From assembly GCA_013288905.1 (NCBI GenBank), contig JABDAW010000007.1, positions 283 through 40,531 on the forward strand: a DNA stretch of 40,249 bases. Direction: 5' to 3'. This DNA is from Bacteroidota bacterium. Its GTDB lineage: Bacteria; Bacteroidota; Bacteroidia; AKYH767-A; JABDAW01. Below are positions 27,149-34,385 of this stretch, piece after piece. The position numbers and the translations under genes were made by a program. Positions within the stretch are counted from its first letter, which is position 1, and every line of letters begins with the position of its first letter. The notes beneath the pieces were generated by a model. It made no database searches. It was not told where the DNA came from and saw only the letters and a program-made list of their open reading frames with translations.

Positions 27149-28114
27149 TCAAAAATCCTCATCCATCTTGAAGCTATGCTGATCCTTAGAAGACATCACC
27201 CCAGCCTTCTGGTACTCCCCAACACGTTTCTCAAAGAAATTAGTCTTCCCCTGCAACGAAATCAATTCCATAAAATCAAAAGGATTCGAAACATTATAAA
27301 TCTTCTTCTGATCCAAAGCAACGAGCAATCTGTCAGCCACAAATTCAATATATTGAGACATCATCTTAGCATTCATCCCAATCAAATCAACTGGCAAGGC
27401 AGTGCTCACAAACTCCTGCTCAATCTTCACAGCATCAGCAATCATCCCAACAACAACTTCCTTATCCAATTTGTTCTCCAGCATTCCATAAAGCAGACAA
27501 GCAAAGTCGCAATGCAGACCTTCATCGCGAGAGATGAGTTCATTAGAGAAACTCAAGCCAGGCATCAAGCCCCTCTTCTTCAACCAAAAGATAGAGCAGA
27601 AGCTACCAGAGAAGAATATCCCTTCCACTGCAGCAAACGCAATCAACCTTTCCGCAAAGCTGCCTTTACTTATCCAGCGCAAAGCCCACTCCGCCTTCTT
27701 CTTCACACAAGGAACCGTTTCAATAGCATTAAAAAGACGATTCTTTTCCTGCGTATCCTTGATATAAGTATCTATTAATAAGGAATAAGTTTCAGAATGA
27801 ATATTCTCCATCATTATCTGAAATCCATAGAAGCAACGTGCCTCTGGAAGCTGAACTTCCTTCATGAAATTGACAGCCAGATTTTCATTCACGATACCAT
27901 CACTCGCTGCGAAGAACGCAAGTACATTCGTAATGAAATACCGTTCGCCATCATTCATTCTATCCCAGTCTTTTTGGTCTTGCGAAAGATCCACTTCCTC
28001 TGCCGTCCAGAAGCTTGCCTCATGCTTTTTATACATCTCCCAAATCTTTGGGTACTTAATTGGAAAGAGTACGAATCGCTCTTTATTGTCTTCTAAAAGG
28101 ACTTCTGTTTTCAT
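27149..28114 (-). CDS. nrdB: Ribonucleoside-diphosphate reductase, beta subunit (class I)
   Basis: 321 aa, carries the metal cofactor and the radical used by NrdA. Ligand and radical motifs are visible: [13 protein letters not shown] (Glu, His and the radical-position Tyr), [30 protein letters not shown] (Glu and His) and the N-terminal [15 protein letters not shown] with the first carboxylate. The C-terminal tail ([11 protein letters not shown]) is the usual peptide that docks on the alpha subunit. The gene has a good promoter at 28187-28217 and is the first of the region; the accessory genes and nrdA follow in the same orientation. Confidence 0.97.
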   Translation of the reverse strand: MKTEVLLEDNKERFVLFPIKYPKIWEMYKKHEASFWTAEEVDLSQDQKDWDRMNDGERYFITNVLAFFAASDGIVNENLAVNFMKEVQLPEARCFYGFQIMMENIHSETYSLLIDTYIKDTQEKNRLFNAIETVPCVKKKAEWALRWISKGSFAERLIAFAAVEGIFFSGSFCSIFWLKKRGLMPGLSFSNELISRDEGLHCDFACLLYGMLENKLDKEVVVGMIADAVKIEQEFVSTALPVDLIGMNAKMMSQYIEFVADRLLVALDQKKIYNVSNPFDFMELISLQGKTNFFEKRVGEYQKAGVMSSKDQHSFKMDEDF

Positions 28115-28460
28115 ATTTTTATATCTTTATTTTGTATTATTTTTTGTTTAATTCTCTGTTAAGTCTTCCCATCTTTTTCGGGGTTGCAAAGATGCCTCAT
28201 TTTTACTTCCTGCACAATCATTTTTTATAAACATTTCCCAAAAGTTTTTAACACCCATTCACTTTTCTTGTTGATAAATTATCTTCTTTTTGACATTGTA
28301 AAATTAACTCCTGATTCAATCCCCCCGAAACTAAACTGTAAATAAATTATAACAGCCATCTGTTAGAAACTTTTCCTTCCGAAAAACTTGCTTTTGGAAA
28401 GGAATTTGATAGGGGGTGAAAAGGTATAGGGGAATAGGGTATAAAGGTATATGGCATAAG
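28115..28460. other. nrdB leader and intergenic gap
   Basis: Holds the nrdB promoter region and otherwise AT-rich DNA with no reading frame I would support. Direct GGTATA-type words begin near its left-to-right end. Confidence 0.6.
28187..28217 (-). promoter_or_regulatory. nrdB promoter with overlapping inverted repeat
   Basis: On the minus strand TTG (28215-28217), a 20-nt spacer, then CATCTTTG (28187-28194), near the Bacteroidota consensus. The minus-7 box overlaps one arm of a perfect 7-bp inverted repeat (CATCTTT at 28170-28176, AAAGATG at 28188-28194), a plausible operator. Expected 5' leader of about 65 nt. Confidence 0.6.
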
Positions 28461-28525
28461 GAATAAAAGGTATAGGGTATAAAGGTATATGTTTCCTTAT
28501 GCCTTTATACCCTATGCCTTTATTC
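28461..28525. repeat. Word-repeat hairpin across the DUF3109 stop codon
   Basis: Arms of about 28 nt (left from 28461, right to 28525) based on GGTATA, GGGTATAAA and AATAAAGG words, mostly complementary with some G-T pairs, loop about 10 nt. Further direct copies of GGTATA lie to 28425. The DUF3109 stop (28512-28514) is inside the right arm, so the last seven residues of that protein (GNKGIKA) come from the repeat. It can also act as the gene's terminator. Confidence 0.85.
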
Positions 28526-29093
28526 CTTTATTCCCAAATTCTTCGGCTGCGAATGTCAATTGTTTATACCATTCCTCGCCATACTTGCGAGTGAGGCTTT
28601 CTTTCAGGAAAACATACACAGGAACTTGAAGACTTTGCCCCAGTTTACAGGCGGGAGCGCATATTTCCCAACGATCATAATTGAGGGCATCATAGTCCTT
28701 ATGCTTCGTTATTCGAATCGGATAGAGATGGCAGGAAATCGGTTTCTTAAAGTCAATTTTCCCTTCCAGATAAGCCTTTTCTATTGCACAAAAAGCGATG
28801 TCATTATGAAAATAAACATAAGCACATTCCTTGCCTTTAATCAATGGAGTGGTGTATTCCCCGCCGCCCTCGTTGATATATAAACCCTGCTTCTCGACAG
28901 CCTTAATTCCGGCGTGAGACATGTATGGTTTCACCTTGTTATAAATCTTCCGAAGCACAGGAAGTTCATCTTCATCCAGAGGCGCACCCATATCGCCCAT
29001 TACACAGCATGCACCTTTGCATTTATTCAAATCACAGACGAATGCCTTATCAATCACATCCTCCGAAACGAGTGTATTTTCTATTGCTAACAT
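28512..29093 (-). CDS. DUF3109-family cysteine-rich protein
   Basis: 193 aa. Cys-rich protein of the DUF3109 family common in Bacteroidota: FVCDLNKCKGACCVMGDMGA near the N-terminus, KECAYVYFHNDIAFCAIEKA in the middle, CHLYPIRI and ICAPACKLGQSL further on. The Cys pattern suggests a bound metal or cluster, as in YkgJ-like proteins, but no activity is established. The usual end is near LTFAAEEF; the last residues GNKGIKA are encoded by a hairpin repeat that has replaced the native tail. A word-repeat element also lies before the start. Confidence 0.85.
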   Translation of the reverse strand: MLAIENTLVSEDVIDKAFVCDLNKCKGACCVMGDMGAPLDEDELPVLRKIYNKVKPYMSHAGIKAVEKQGLYINEGGGEYTTPLIKGKECAYVYFHNDIAFCAIEKAYLEGKIDFKKPISCHLYPIRITKHKDYDALNYDRWEICAPACKLGQSLQVPVYVFLKESLTRKYGEEWYKQLTFAAEEFGNKGIKA

Positions 29094-29101
29094 GTCTTTA
29101 A

Positions 29102-29128
29102 TTAGGAATTACGAATTACGAATTAGGA
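29102..29128. repeat. AATTACG/AATTAGG heptanucleotide words
   Basis: Four consecutive 7-nt words (AATTAGG- and AATTACG-type) between two minus-strand genes. Similar to the AATTAGG hairpin at 36017 and the AATTACGAATTGG piece in the ogt tail. Confidence 0.7.
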
Positions 29129-29144
29129 TTTTTAAATAATCTCT

Positions 29145-29534
29145 TCATTTAATTAAAAAAGAAAGCTTATTTCTGCCAGCTCCTGCCCGATTTTTTTGAA
29201 TACCTTTTAGAATCTTTTCTGTCTGTATGGCAGATGGCTTCTTAACACCTTTGATATACTCCAACAGCAGCTTTTGATTCATACCAATTCGTTCTGAAAG
29301 AGCCTCTACATTGATGACTTTATGGTATTCAAAGAACTGCGGCAAATCAATCGTGATTTTAATATCTTTATCCTTTATCAATCTTCCTTCTTCTTCAAAA
29401 TAAAGATTCAAAGCCTCAAGAATATTATCTTTTAATTGATGTAAATCCCTGCCAGTTGTGGCAACCGGATACTTTGCGGCATAAGAAGAATACCCTGTCG
29501 TGGTACATTCTACTATCATTTCTGTTTTATTCAT
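29145..29534 (-). CDS. HicB-like antitoxin/regulator, no HicA partner
   Basis: 129 aa from ATG 29534. The N-terminal half has the HicB partial RNase-H-like fold (MIVECTTTGYSSYAAKYPVATTGRDLHQLKDNILEALNLYFEEEGR). The C-terminal half (about 75-120) is a helix-turn-helix (VEALSERIGMNQKLLLEYIKGVKKPSAIQTEKI) suited to DNA binding and autoregulation. No small HicA-like gene lies on either side, so it may be an orphan regulator. The upstream in-frame ATGs at 29543 and 29552 would leave almost no leader after the promoter box at 29561, hence the choice of start. Confidence 0.75.
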   Translation of the reverse strand: MNKTEMIVECTTTGYSSYAAKYPVATTGRDLHQLKDNILEALNLYFEEEGRLIKDKDIKITIDLPQFFEYHKVINVEALSERIGMNQKLLLEYIKGVKKPSAIQTEKILKGIQKNRAGAGRNKLSFLIK

Positions 29535-29560
29535 CACTATCATTAAAATCAATTATACCG

Positions 29561-29568
29561 CAAAGATA
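29561..29568 (-). promoter_or_regulatory. Minus-7 box of the hicB-like gene
   Basis: TATCTTTG on the minus strand, an exact TAnnTTTG match, 26 nt upstream of the chosen ATG. Confidence 0.65.
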
Positions 29569-29624
29569 CGAATTGAGAGGGATACCGTATTCCTCAAAAT
29601 GAAGATGCTTTTTTTTGATTTTAA

Positions 29625-30146
29625 TCAAGAATTTTCATCAGAAATTTTGAAACCTATTTCTTCCAAAGCCTTCCTCGCTTCAAATGGTTTTAATGTTCCG
29701 AGAAGTAATTTCTTATTATTCTTAAAGACGATCTGAATTCCTTTATCACCTCCCAAAATAATTGCTTTATCTTTCATCGAATCCCCATATCTGATGCCCC
29801 ATCCGAGATATTCACCCATAGCATCATATTCTCTGATGTAGGCTTCGGAAATATCTCCCAATGATAACTTTTTTATTCTCAAATTAAGAGGAAAAAATCG
29901 GTAATAAATACCATCTTTCTTTATAACGGTTTTTAGATTCCCAAAAAAAATGGAAGATGTTATTATGAGCATAGCTATCATCACTATTGTATCTACATAA
30001 TTTGGAGCAGGATTATTCCCAAATTGATGTCCTAATATCACCTGCCAGATGAATCCAAAAATAAATATTACATCTATGATTATACATATCATGTATATCC
30101 ACCATTGCTTGAATCTTTGTGTTTCTGAAAATAATATTTCTCTCAT
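29625..30146 (-). CDS. Membrane protein with a PH-like domain
   Basis: 173 aa. Two membrane helices (about 15-36 and 50-70) separated by a short loop with YVDT, then a soluble domain of about 95 residues with the strand pattern of bacterial PH-like domains (GIYYRFFPLNLRIKKLSLGD, YLGWGIRYGDSMKDKAIILG, GIQIVFKNNKKLLLGTLKP, FEARKALEEIGFK). Similar proteins are annotated as DUF-type hypothetical membrane proteins. A role in the membrane is clear; ligand and function are not. Orientation and spacing suggest a short unit with the HicB-like gene, although that gene has its own promoter box. Confidence 0.75.
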   Translation of the reverse strand: MREILFSETQRFKQWWIYMICIIIDVIFIFGFIWQVILGHQFGNNPAPNYVDTIVMIAMLIITSSIFFGNLKTVIKKDGIYYRFFPLNLRIKKLSLGDISEAYIREYDAMGEYLGWGIRYGDSMKDKAIILGGDKGIQIVFKNNKKLLLGTLKPFEARKALEEIGFKISDENS

Positions 30147-30245
30147 TTTTTATGGAATTCAAGATTCAAGATTAAGAAATCTTCTGGCAATAACCTCATG
30201 CTTCAAAGGTGCGAAGTTCCTTCGAGGTATTATTCCCAATGAAAG

Positions 30246-30365
30246 CTAATCTTCCTTCTTCTTTTTCTTCTTTATTATTAATTTAATAAAATAAAAAATG
30301 AGACCTACTATAAGACCGCATATCGCACCACCAAGTAATGCCCTTTCACCATTATCTAATTCCAT
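30246..30365 (-). CDS. Small single-helix membrane protein
   Basis: 39 aa, missed by a length cut-off. MELDNGERAL leads to one Gly-rich hydrophobic helix (LLGGAICGLIVGLIFYFIKL) and a strongly basic tail of seven lysines with a final Glu-Asp. The positive tail predicts a cytoplasmic C-terminus. The clean layout (short acidic start, one helix, basic end) is typical of small membrane proteins; no partner is evident. Confidence 0.6.
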   Translation of the reverse strand: MELDNGERALLGGAICGLIVGLIFYFIKLIIKKKKKKED

Positions 30366-30430
30366 TATTATAAAATTTTAATTCAAAATATTCCCAATAA
30401 AAACTTCGCATCTGCCAAAAAAGATCAAAA

Positions 30431-30556
30431 ATAGCGTAACCATCCCAAAGCTTTGCGTAACATTCCTCAAAGATAGCGTAACATTGTTGATAAATAGCGT
30501 AACAAGGTTAAAGAATAGAGTAACATTTATCGAAAATAGCGTAACAAAGTTGAAGA
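30431..30556. repeat. 21-nt array no. 5 (ATAGCGTAAC words)
   Basis: Six units exactly 21 nt apart, GCGTAAC or GAGTAAC at 30434, 30455, 30476, 30497, 30518 and 30539. The first 10 nt (ATAGCGTAAC) are conserved and the next 11 vary. A minus-strand frame of 62 codons (30378-30566) is open through it and begins immediately after the TAA of the upstream gene, encoding heptads of the type NVTLFFN; I do not count it as a proven gene. Confidence 0.93.
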
Positions 30557-30566
30557 AAACAGTCAT

Positions 30567-31505
30567 TTACCTGCGTACTCTTACTCTGATTATGCCCCCT
30601 TGTAATGGATTAGTGGATACAACTACTACATTGGCGAATCCCTTGCCCATCAAGAGTTCTCCATGTCCCGGAATAGTGATTCCAATGCCCTTTTTCTTCT
30701 TCCCTTTGTGGACAATTACGGGGTCTCCTGTCATATTTACCATTGTTGAGCCGAGAACGATGTGTTGAAGTTGCTTATTCTTACCAATCGGCACAGAACT
30801 TATCTGATCTTTCTCCTTAGCAGGCGCATCGGAGGTTACAAAACCATATAATCCCAGCCATCTGCCATCATCAGGATGACGAGTTTGAAGGAAATTCGCG
30901 AATTTATGAATGTTGATTTCCGGAGTCGCCATGTCTTTATTTCTTTCCGAAGTTTCGAGCATGGCATCAAGATTCAATTGGAAGGCATCATCCTTCAAAT
31001 CTTCAGCATCAGTAAGTGCCAGCGCGATAGTCGCCATCACATATCCCTTAGCCACTAAGTAAGGATCTATAATACATGGATCGGGGGCAAAGGTGAGATA
31101 ATATTTATTGATAGCCCTGAATAATGCAATCTGGTCAGCCTGCTTTGTCGGGAAATTAACAGCTCCGGTGCTGCTGAAATCAATGCCAAATAAGCCACCA
31201 TCCTTGAAATTCGGAGACAGGAGGATTTTCAATTCCTGCGCAATGCCACGGGAGACGGTATTTGTAGCATCTAAGGTCTTATAAAAGCAGGAGTTATTAT
31301 ATTCTTTCAAGGAAATCTTAGAGTCATTATTTTCTTCATGCACCAGAGCATCAAGCGTGCTGTTGTAATCTGCATTTACATCAATTTCTTGCGCAATAAT
31401 AAAGTCATAACACTCGCCGGAAGTGCCGTCAGCAAGGACTTTTGCCCTTATTGCCTTGTATAAATTTGATTTGCCTTGTGTCGTGGTCGGTAATACTATT
31501 TCCAT
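30567..31505 (-). CDS. Protein of unknown function next to array no. 5
   Basis: 312 aa, no signal peptide, mixed alpha/beta composition. I do not recognise a family. The N-terminal two thirds look helical (QADQIALFRAINKYYLTF, TDAEDLKDDAFQLNLDAMLE); the last 80 residues are beta-rich (GNPVIVHKGKKKKGIGIT-like, VVVVSTNPLQGGIIRVRVRR) and resemble a small all-beta sandwich. The layout, helical front and short beta end, recalls the fibronectin-like protein at 18363 without clear sequence identity. It is a lone minus-strand gene; an array follows at its 3' end. Confidence 0.75.
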   Translation of the reverse strand: MEIVLPTTTQGKSNLYKAIRAKVLADGTSGECYDFIIAQEIDVNADYNSTLDALVHEENNDSKISLKEYNNSCFYKTLDATNTVSRGIAQELKILLSPNFKDGGLFGIDFSSTGAVNFPTKQADQIALFRAINKYYLTFAPDPCIIDPYLVAKGYVMATIALALTDAEDLKDDAFQLNLDAMLETSERNKDMATPEINIHKFANFLQTRHPDDGRWLGLYGFVTSDAPAKEKDQISSVPIGKNKQLQHIVLGSTMVNMTGDPVIVHKGKKKKGIGITIPGHGELLMGKGFANVVVVSTNPLQGGIIRVRVRR

Positions 31506-31574
31506 GTCTTTAATTTTCTTGTTTAATATTATTCTATCAAGGCAAAGAAACGAATTAAAGCGGTGTTTGAGGAA

Positions 31575-32870
31575 TTACCTGTTGTATAGAATGGAAATAT
31601 CCTTGAGGGTGTCTGTAAAATTGAAGGTTTTATATAAGGTATCCGTAGGGAAATTATAGACATTGAGATTCTTTGCATTTGCCACAAAAATTTGCTGGTT
31701 AAGAGAATCGAATTTCATGGCAGAAGCCGCAGCAACCGTGGCAAAGGGATTCAACGAACCGAAGTTCCTGGTATTAAATATATAGACTTGGTTTTGCATA
31801 CCTATCAGGTAATAAATAGTGCTGATTTGGGTAACGCTGAATATCTTTTCGGAAGGCAATGTAACGGGCACTGTGGTGCGGTTGTCCGGAATATCATATA
31901 TCATCACGTTTCCGATGCCATTATTGTTGGTGAATATCATGAGGCTGTCACTGTTGATGGAGAACATTGCGACTATATCCTGGTTAATGACGATGTTCTG
32001 GAAAGCCGCGCCGGTAGCGAGGTAATAGACATTCAGGGCTACGCCATATCCTGAAATATTTCGCTGCTCGGCATAAAGATATTGGCTGTCAGAAAACAAA
32101 GTATGGGGATAAGTTCCGGAAGCTGTGTTAGCCGTGTAATTGATATTTCCGGCATTATCGAAGCCATTGATAACATTGTCGTATTTGGCAAGGAAATTTT
32201 TAGAATCATTGCTGTACACCCTTTCAAACGTGGGGAATCCGTTATTGGTCGCAGGCACATTCCAGCTAAAAGTATTTGTATTTAGGTTAATGCAATTGAA
32301 GTTTCCTGAATAAATTCCGGTGGTGAATAAAGATTGGTCAGCCGAGGAAATAGCTGCGTTAGAAAAATCACCAGTGAGGGCAATAACCTGGGAAATAGTG
32401 TTGGCGGAATCGAGCTTCCAGACCTTTGTATTGGCACTATTGCTGCCGGTCACGACATAGATGGCTTCTCTCTTTAAAGGCAGGGCATTGAGCATAATTT
32501 CCTGGTATCCGATAGCGAGATTAGTACCATCATAAGCAGAAATCTGGAGGTAATATATGCCTGATGGAAGGCTTGTATTGGTCATTGTATATGTCGTGTT
32601 GATATTCATCGGACTGCCTGTAACGGTAAGGGATTGGGTAATATCTATCGCGACATAATTTGAATTAACCATGTTCATTTTTACGAATTGTAAAGAAGAA
32701 TTAAAGGTAATCGTCGCAGTAACCTTGATGCTTTGCCCCACAGTGAATGTTTGTCCGGAATAGGGCGATGAAAAGGTGATGACAGGCTCGCTGGTGTCCT
32801 TCTTTTTGCAGGAATAAATCATCATCACCGCGATGGCAAAGGTTGATAGAAACAGGAATTTTACTCTCAT
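31575..32870 (-). CDS. Lipoprotein with Ig-like domain and beta-propeller-like region
   Basis: 431 aa from ATG 32870. The lipoprotein signal is MRVKFLFLSTFAIAVMMIYSC with lipid attachment at the Cys. Residues about 25-115 form an Ig-like strand domain (TFTVGQSIKVTATITFNSSL, LPSGIYYLQISAYDGTNLAI). The rest shows repeated blocks of four strands with W/Y/F turns (VYVVTGSNSANTKVWKLDS-like, IFNTRNFGSLNPFATVAAAS), suggesting a beta-propeller. The longer in-frame start at 32906 would sit inside the promoter box, so 32870 is chosen. Probably exported to the outer membrane; substrate unknown. Confidence 0.85.
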   Translation of the reverse strand: MRVKFLFLSTFAIAVMMIYSCKKKDTSEPVITFSSPYSGQTFTVGQSIKVTATITFNSSLQFVKMNMVNSNYVAIDITQSLTVTGSPMNINTTYTMTNTSLPSGIYYLQISAYDGTNLAIGYQEIMLNALPLKREAIYVVTGSNSANTKVWKLDSANTISQVIALTGDFSNAAISSADQSLFTTGIYSGNFNCINLNTNTFSWNVPATNNGFPTFERVYSNDSKNFLAKYDNVINGFDNAGNINYTANTASGTYPHTLFSDSQYLYAEQRNISGYGVALNVYYLATGAAFQNIVINQDIVAMFSINSDSLMIFTNNNGIGNVMIYDIPDNRTTVPVTLPSEKIFSVTQISTIYYLIGMQNQVYIFNTRNFGSLNPFATVAAASAMKFDSLNQQIFVANAKNLNVYNFPTDTLYKTFNFTDTLKDISILYNR

Positions 32871-32903
32871 ATATAAATAGTTTATTGTTAAATTAAGAAG
32901 GCA

Positions 32904-32911
32904 CAAAGTTA
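32904..32911 (-). promoter_or_regulatory. Minus-7 box of the lipoprotein gene
   Basis: TAACTTTG on the minus strand, exact TAnnTTTG match, 33 nt upstream of ATG 32870. Confidence 0.6.
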
Positions 32912-32986
32912 CAGATTCTATAGTAAAATTAATCTCTCTTTAAACCTTTAATTTGGAGAATAATCATAAGGATAAATAACGAAAAG

Positions 32987-33280
32987 ATGAAAAGGTTAAT
33001 AGTAAGTTTAGGGTTAATGATAAGCAGCAGTTTGATGTCAGGACAATCTGCCCAACCCTCATCAAATATACCCGCAAGAGATGCGGGACCCACTGCCCAG
33101 TCGGCGGAAGTAATAAAGAATTATCGGGATCAATTATATCATGCCACCCCTGCCGGCGACCGATTTGCAAATCGGGAATTAAGGCATCATTTAAGGCAAC
33201 TAAATCGGGCAGAAAGGCATCTAAGAAGAGAGTTGCGACGCCTCCGTCGGGAGCGAGCGGGGCATCCGATAGGAAGATAG
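32987..33280 (+). CDS. Small secreted, arginine-rich protein
   Basis: 97 aa. Signal peptide (about 1-22, IVSLGLMISSSLMSGQSAQ). The mature part begins Ser/Pro-rich and becomes very basic: ELRHHLRQLNRAERHLRREL, then RRLRRERAGHPIGR, with heptad-like spacing that could form a charged helix. No known family. Ribosome-binding stretch GAAAAG lies just before the ATG, and a terminator follows at 33307, so it is a single-gene unit. Possible roles (nucleic-acid or polyanion binding, envelope) are guesses. Confidence 0.7.
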   Translation: MKRLIVSLGLMISSSLMSGQSAQPSSNIPARDAGPTAQSAEVIKNYRDQLYHATPAGDRFANRELRHHLRQLNRAERHLRRELRRLRRERAGHPIGR

Positions 33281-33306
33281 TTTAGAGAGTGTTTCATTTT
33301 GTTAGA

Positions 33307-33336
33307 GGGTTGCGAGAATTCGTAGCCCTTTTTTTA
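33307..33336 (+). terminator. Intrinsic terminator of the Arg-rich protein gene
   Basis: Arms GGGTTGCGA (33307-33315) and TCGTAGCCC (33320-33328), nine pairs counting two G-T pairs, 4-nt loop, followed by seven or eight Ts. Confidence 0.85.
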
Positions 33337-33342
33337 TTTTTA

Positions 33343-33385
33343 GAAGCCACGAATTTCACAAATAGATTATGTTATTCGCGGCTTC
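33343..33385. repeat. Hairpin with CACGAATT word
   Basis: Arms GAAGCCACGAAT and ATTCGCGGCTTC (12 nt, one mismatch) around a 19-nt loop, between a terminator and the promoter of the methyltransferase gene. The CACGAATTTCAC word is another short-word intergenic repeat of the kind seen elsewhere in the window. Confidence 0.75.
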
Positions 33386-33404
33386 CTCTTTCCCTTTGAA
33401 TACT

Positions 33405-33412
33405 TACTTTTG
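33405..33412 (+). promoter_or_regulatory. Minus-7 box of the methyltransferase gene
   Basis: TACTTTTG, an exact TAnnTTTG match, 26 nt upstream of the ATG at 33438. Confidence 0.6.
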
Positions 33413-33437
33413 CAACCTTAAATAATAGATAAACAAT

Positions 33438-34082
33438 ATGGATTTTCTTTCACCGGAATTGAATGCTTACATCGAATCTCACACCAGGGAAGAGTCTGAC
33501 ATTCTTAAAAAATTAAACCGCGAAACGTATCTCAAGATGATGATGCCAAGAATGCTTTCAGGGCATCTGCAAGGGCAGGTATTAAGGATGTTGAGCATGA
33601 TGATTAAACCCAAAAACATCCTTGAAATAGGCACCTTCACGGGGTATTCAGCGATATGTTTGAGTGATGGATTGCAGGAAGGCGGGATGCTGCATACCAT
33701 TGATATTAATGAAGAATATTCAGAGATAATAAACAGGTATTTCAAGGAAGCGAATGTCGAAAGCAAGATCAAAAGATATGTCGGCAATGCATTGGATATT
33801 ATTCCGACGATTAATGAAACATTCGACCTGGTTTTTATTGATGCCGATAAGGATAACTACTCCAATTATTTCGACCTTGTGATTAATAAAGTGCCCAAGG
33901 GCGGATACATCTTTGCAGACAATGTCCTCTGGAGTGGCAAAGTGCTGGAAAGCCCGCAGGACATGGATATTGACACCAAAGCTATCGTGGAATATTGCAA
34001 CAAAATTCAAGCCGACGAGCGTGTCGAGAATGTTTTATTCCCAATAAGAGACGGCATCATGGTGGCTCGCAAAATTGTTTAA
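33438..34082 (+). CDS. O-methyltransferase (class I, COMT-like)
   Basis: 214 aa, S-adenosylmethionine-dependent. Motif I EIGTFTGYSAICLSDGLQ (about 63-80) binds the cofactor, acidic TIDINEE (87-93) contacts the ribose, and VFIDADKDNYSNYF (132-145) with DNVLWSGKVL (161-170) supply the metal-binding Asp/Asn residues of the caffeoyl-CoA/catechol O-methyltransferase group. The acceptor is unknown; Bacteroidota members are generally unassigned. It is followed after 3 nt by a small membrane protein gene, probably in one transcript. Confidence 0.92.
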   Translation: MDFLSPELNAYIESHTREESDILKKLNRETYLKMMMPRMLSGHLQGQVLRMLSMMIKPKNILEIGTFTGYSAICLSDGLQEGGMLHTIDINEEYSEIINRYFKEANVESKIKRYVGNALDIIPTINETFDLVFIDADKDNYSNYFDLVINKVPKGGYIFADNVLWSGKVLESPQDMDIDTKAIVEYCNKIQADERVENVLFPIRDGIMVARKIV

Positions 34083-34085
34083 GAT

Positions 34086-34274
34086 ATGAGTAAATTTACT
34101 GCGAGATTCAAGAGCTTTTCGAAGCTGGATTATTTCTATTTATTGACAGGCATTGCTTGTGTGGCGATAGGTGTCGAAAAGATTCTTGATAAGGGACAGC
34201 TTTGGAAGATAGCCGTGGTGTTTGGCATCGGGATTATTATTCTTTTCGTAACTTATAAACGGTCTTCCAAATAA
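34086..34274 (+). CDS. Small two-helix membrane protein
   Basis: 62 aa. Two hydrophobic helices (about 16-34, YFYLLTGIACVAIGVEKIL; 39-57, LWKIAVVFGIGIIILFVTY) around a short polar turn, basic ends (KFTARFKSFSK; KRSSK). No family recognised. It starts 3 nt after the methyltransferase stop, so it is cotranscribed, but nothing else links the two. Confidence 0.7.
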   Translation: MSKFTARFKSFSKLDYFYLLTGIACVAIGVEKILDKGQLWKIAVVFGIGIIILFVTYKRSSK

Positions 34275-34322
34275 TTTCACTCCGATTCGGAGGATACTAA
34301 GATTGATTAGAATATTATTCAT

Positions 34323-34370
34323 CATCGTCTTGTTGCAGCTCCCCAAAAAGGTCGCTATCACAAGACGATG
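34323..34370. repeat. CATC/GATG hairpin element (copy 4)
   Basis: 48 nt between convergent genes. Perfect 11-bp outer stem CATCGTCTTGT / ACAAGACGATG, inner AGC/GCT stem, loop CCCCAAAAAGG. Could end transcription from both sides. Confidence 0.88.
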
Positions 34371-34385
34371 AAATAAAAGAATTAT

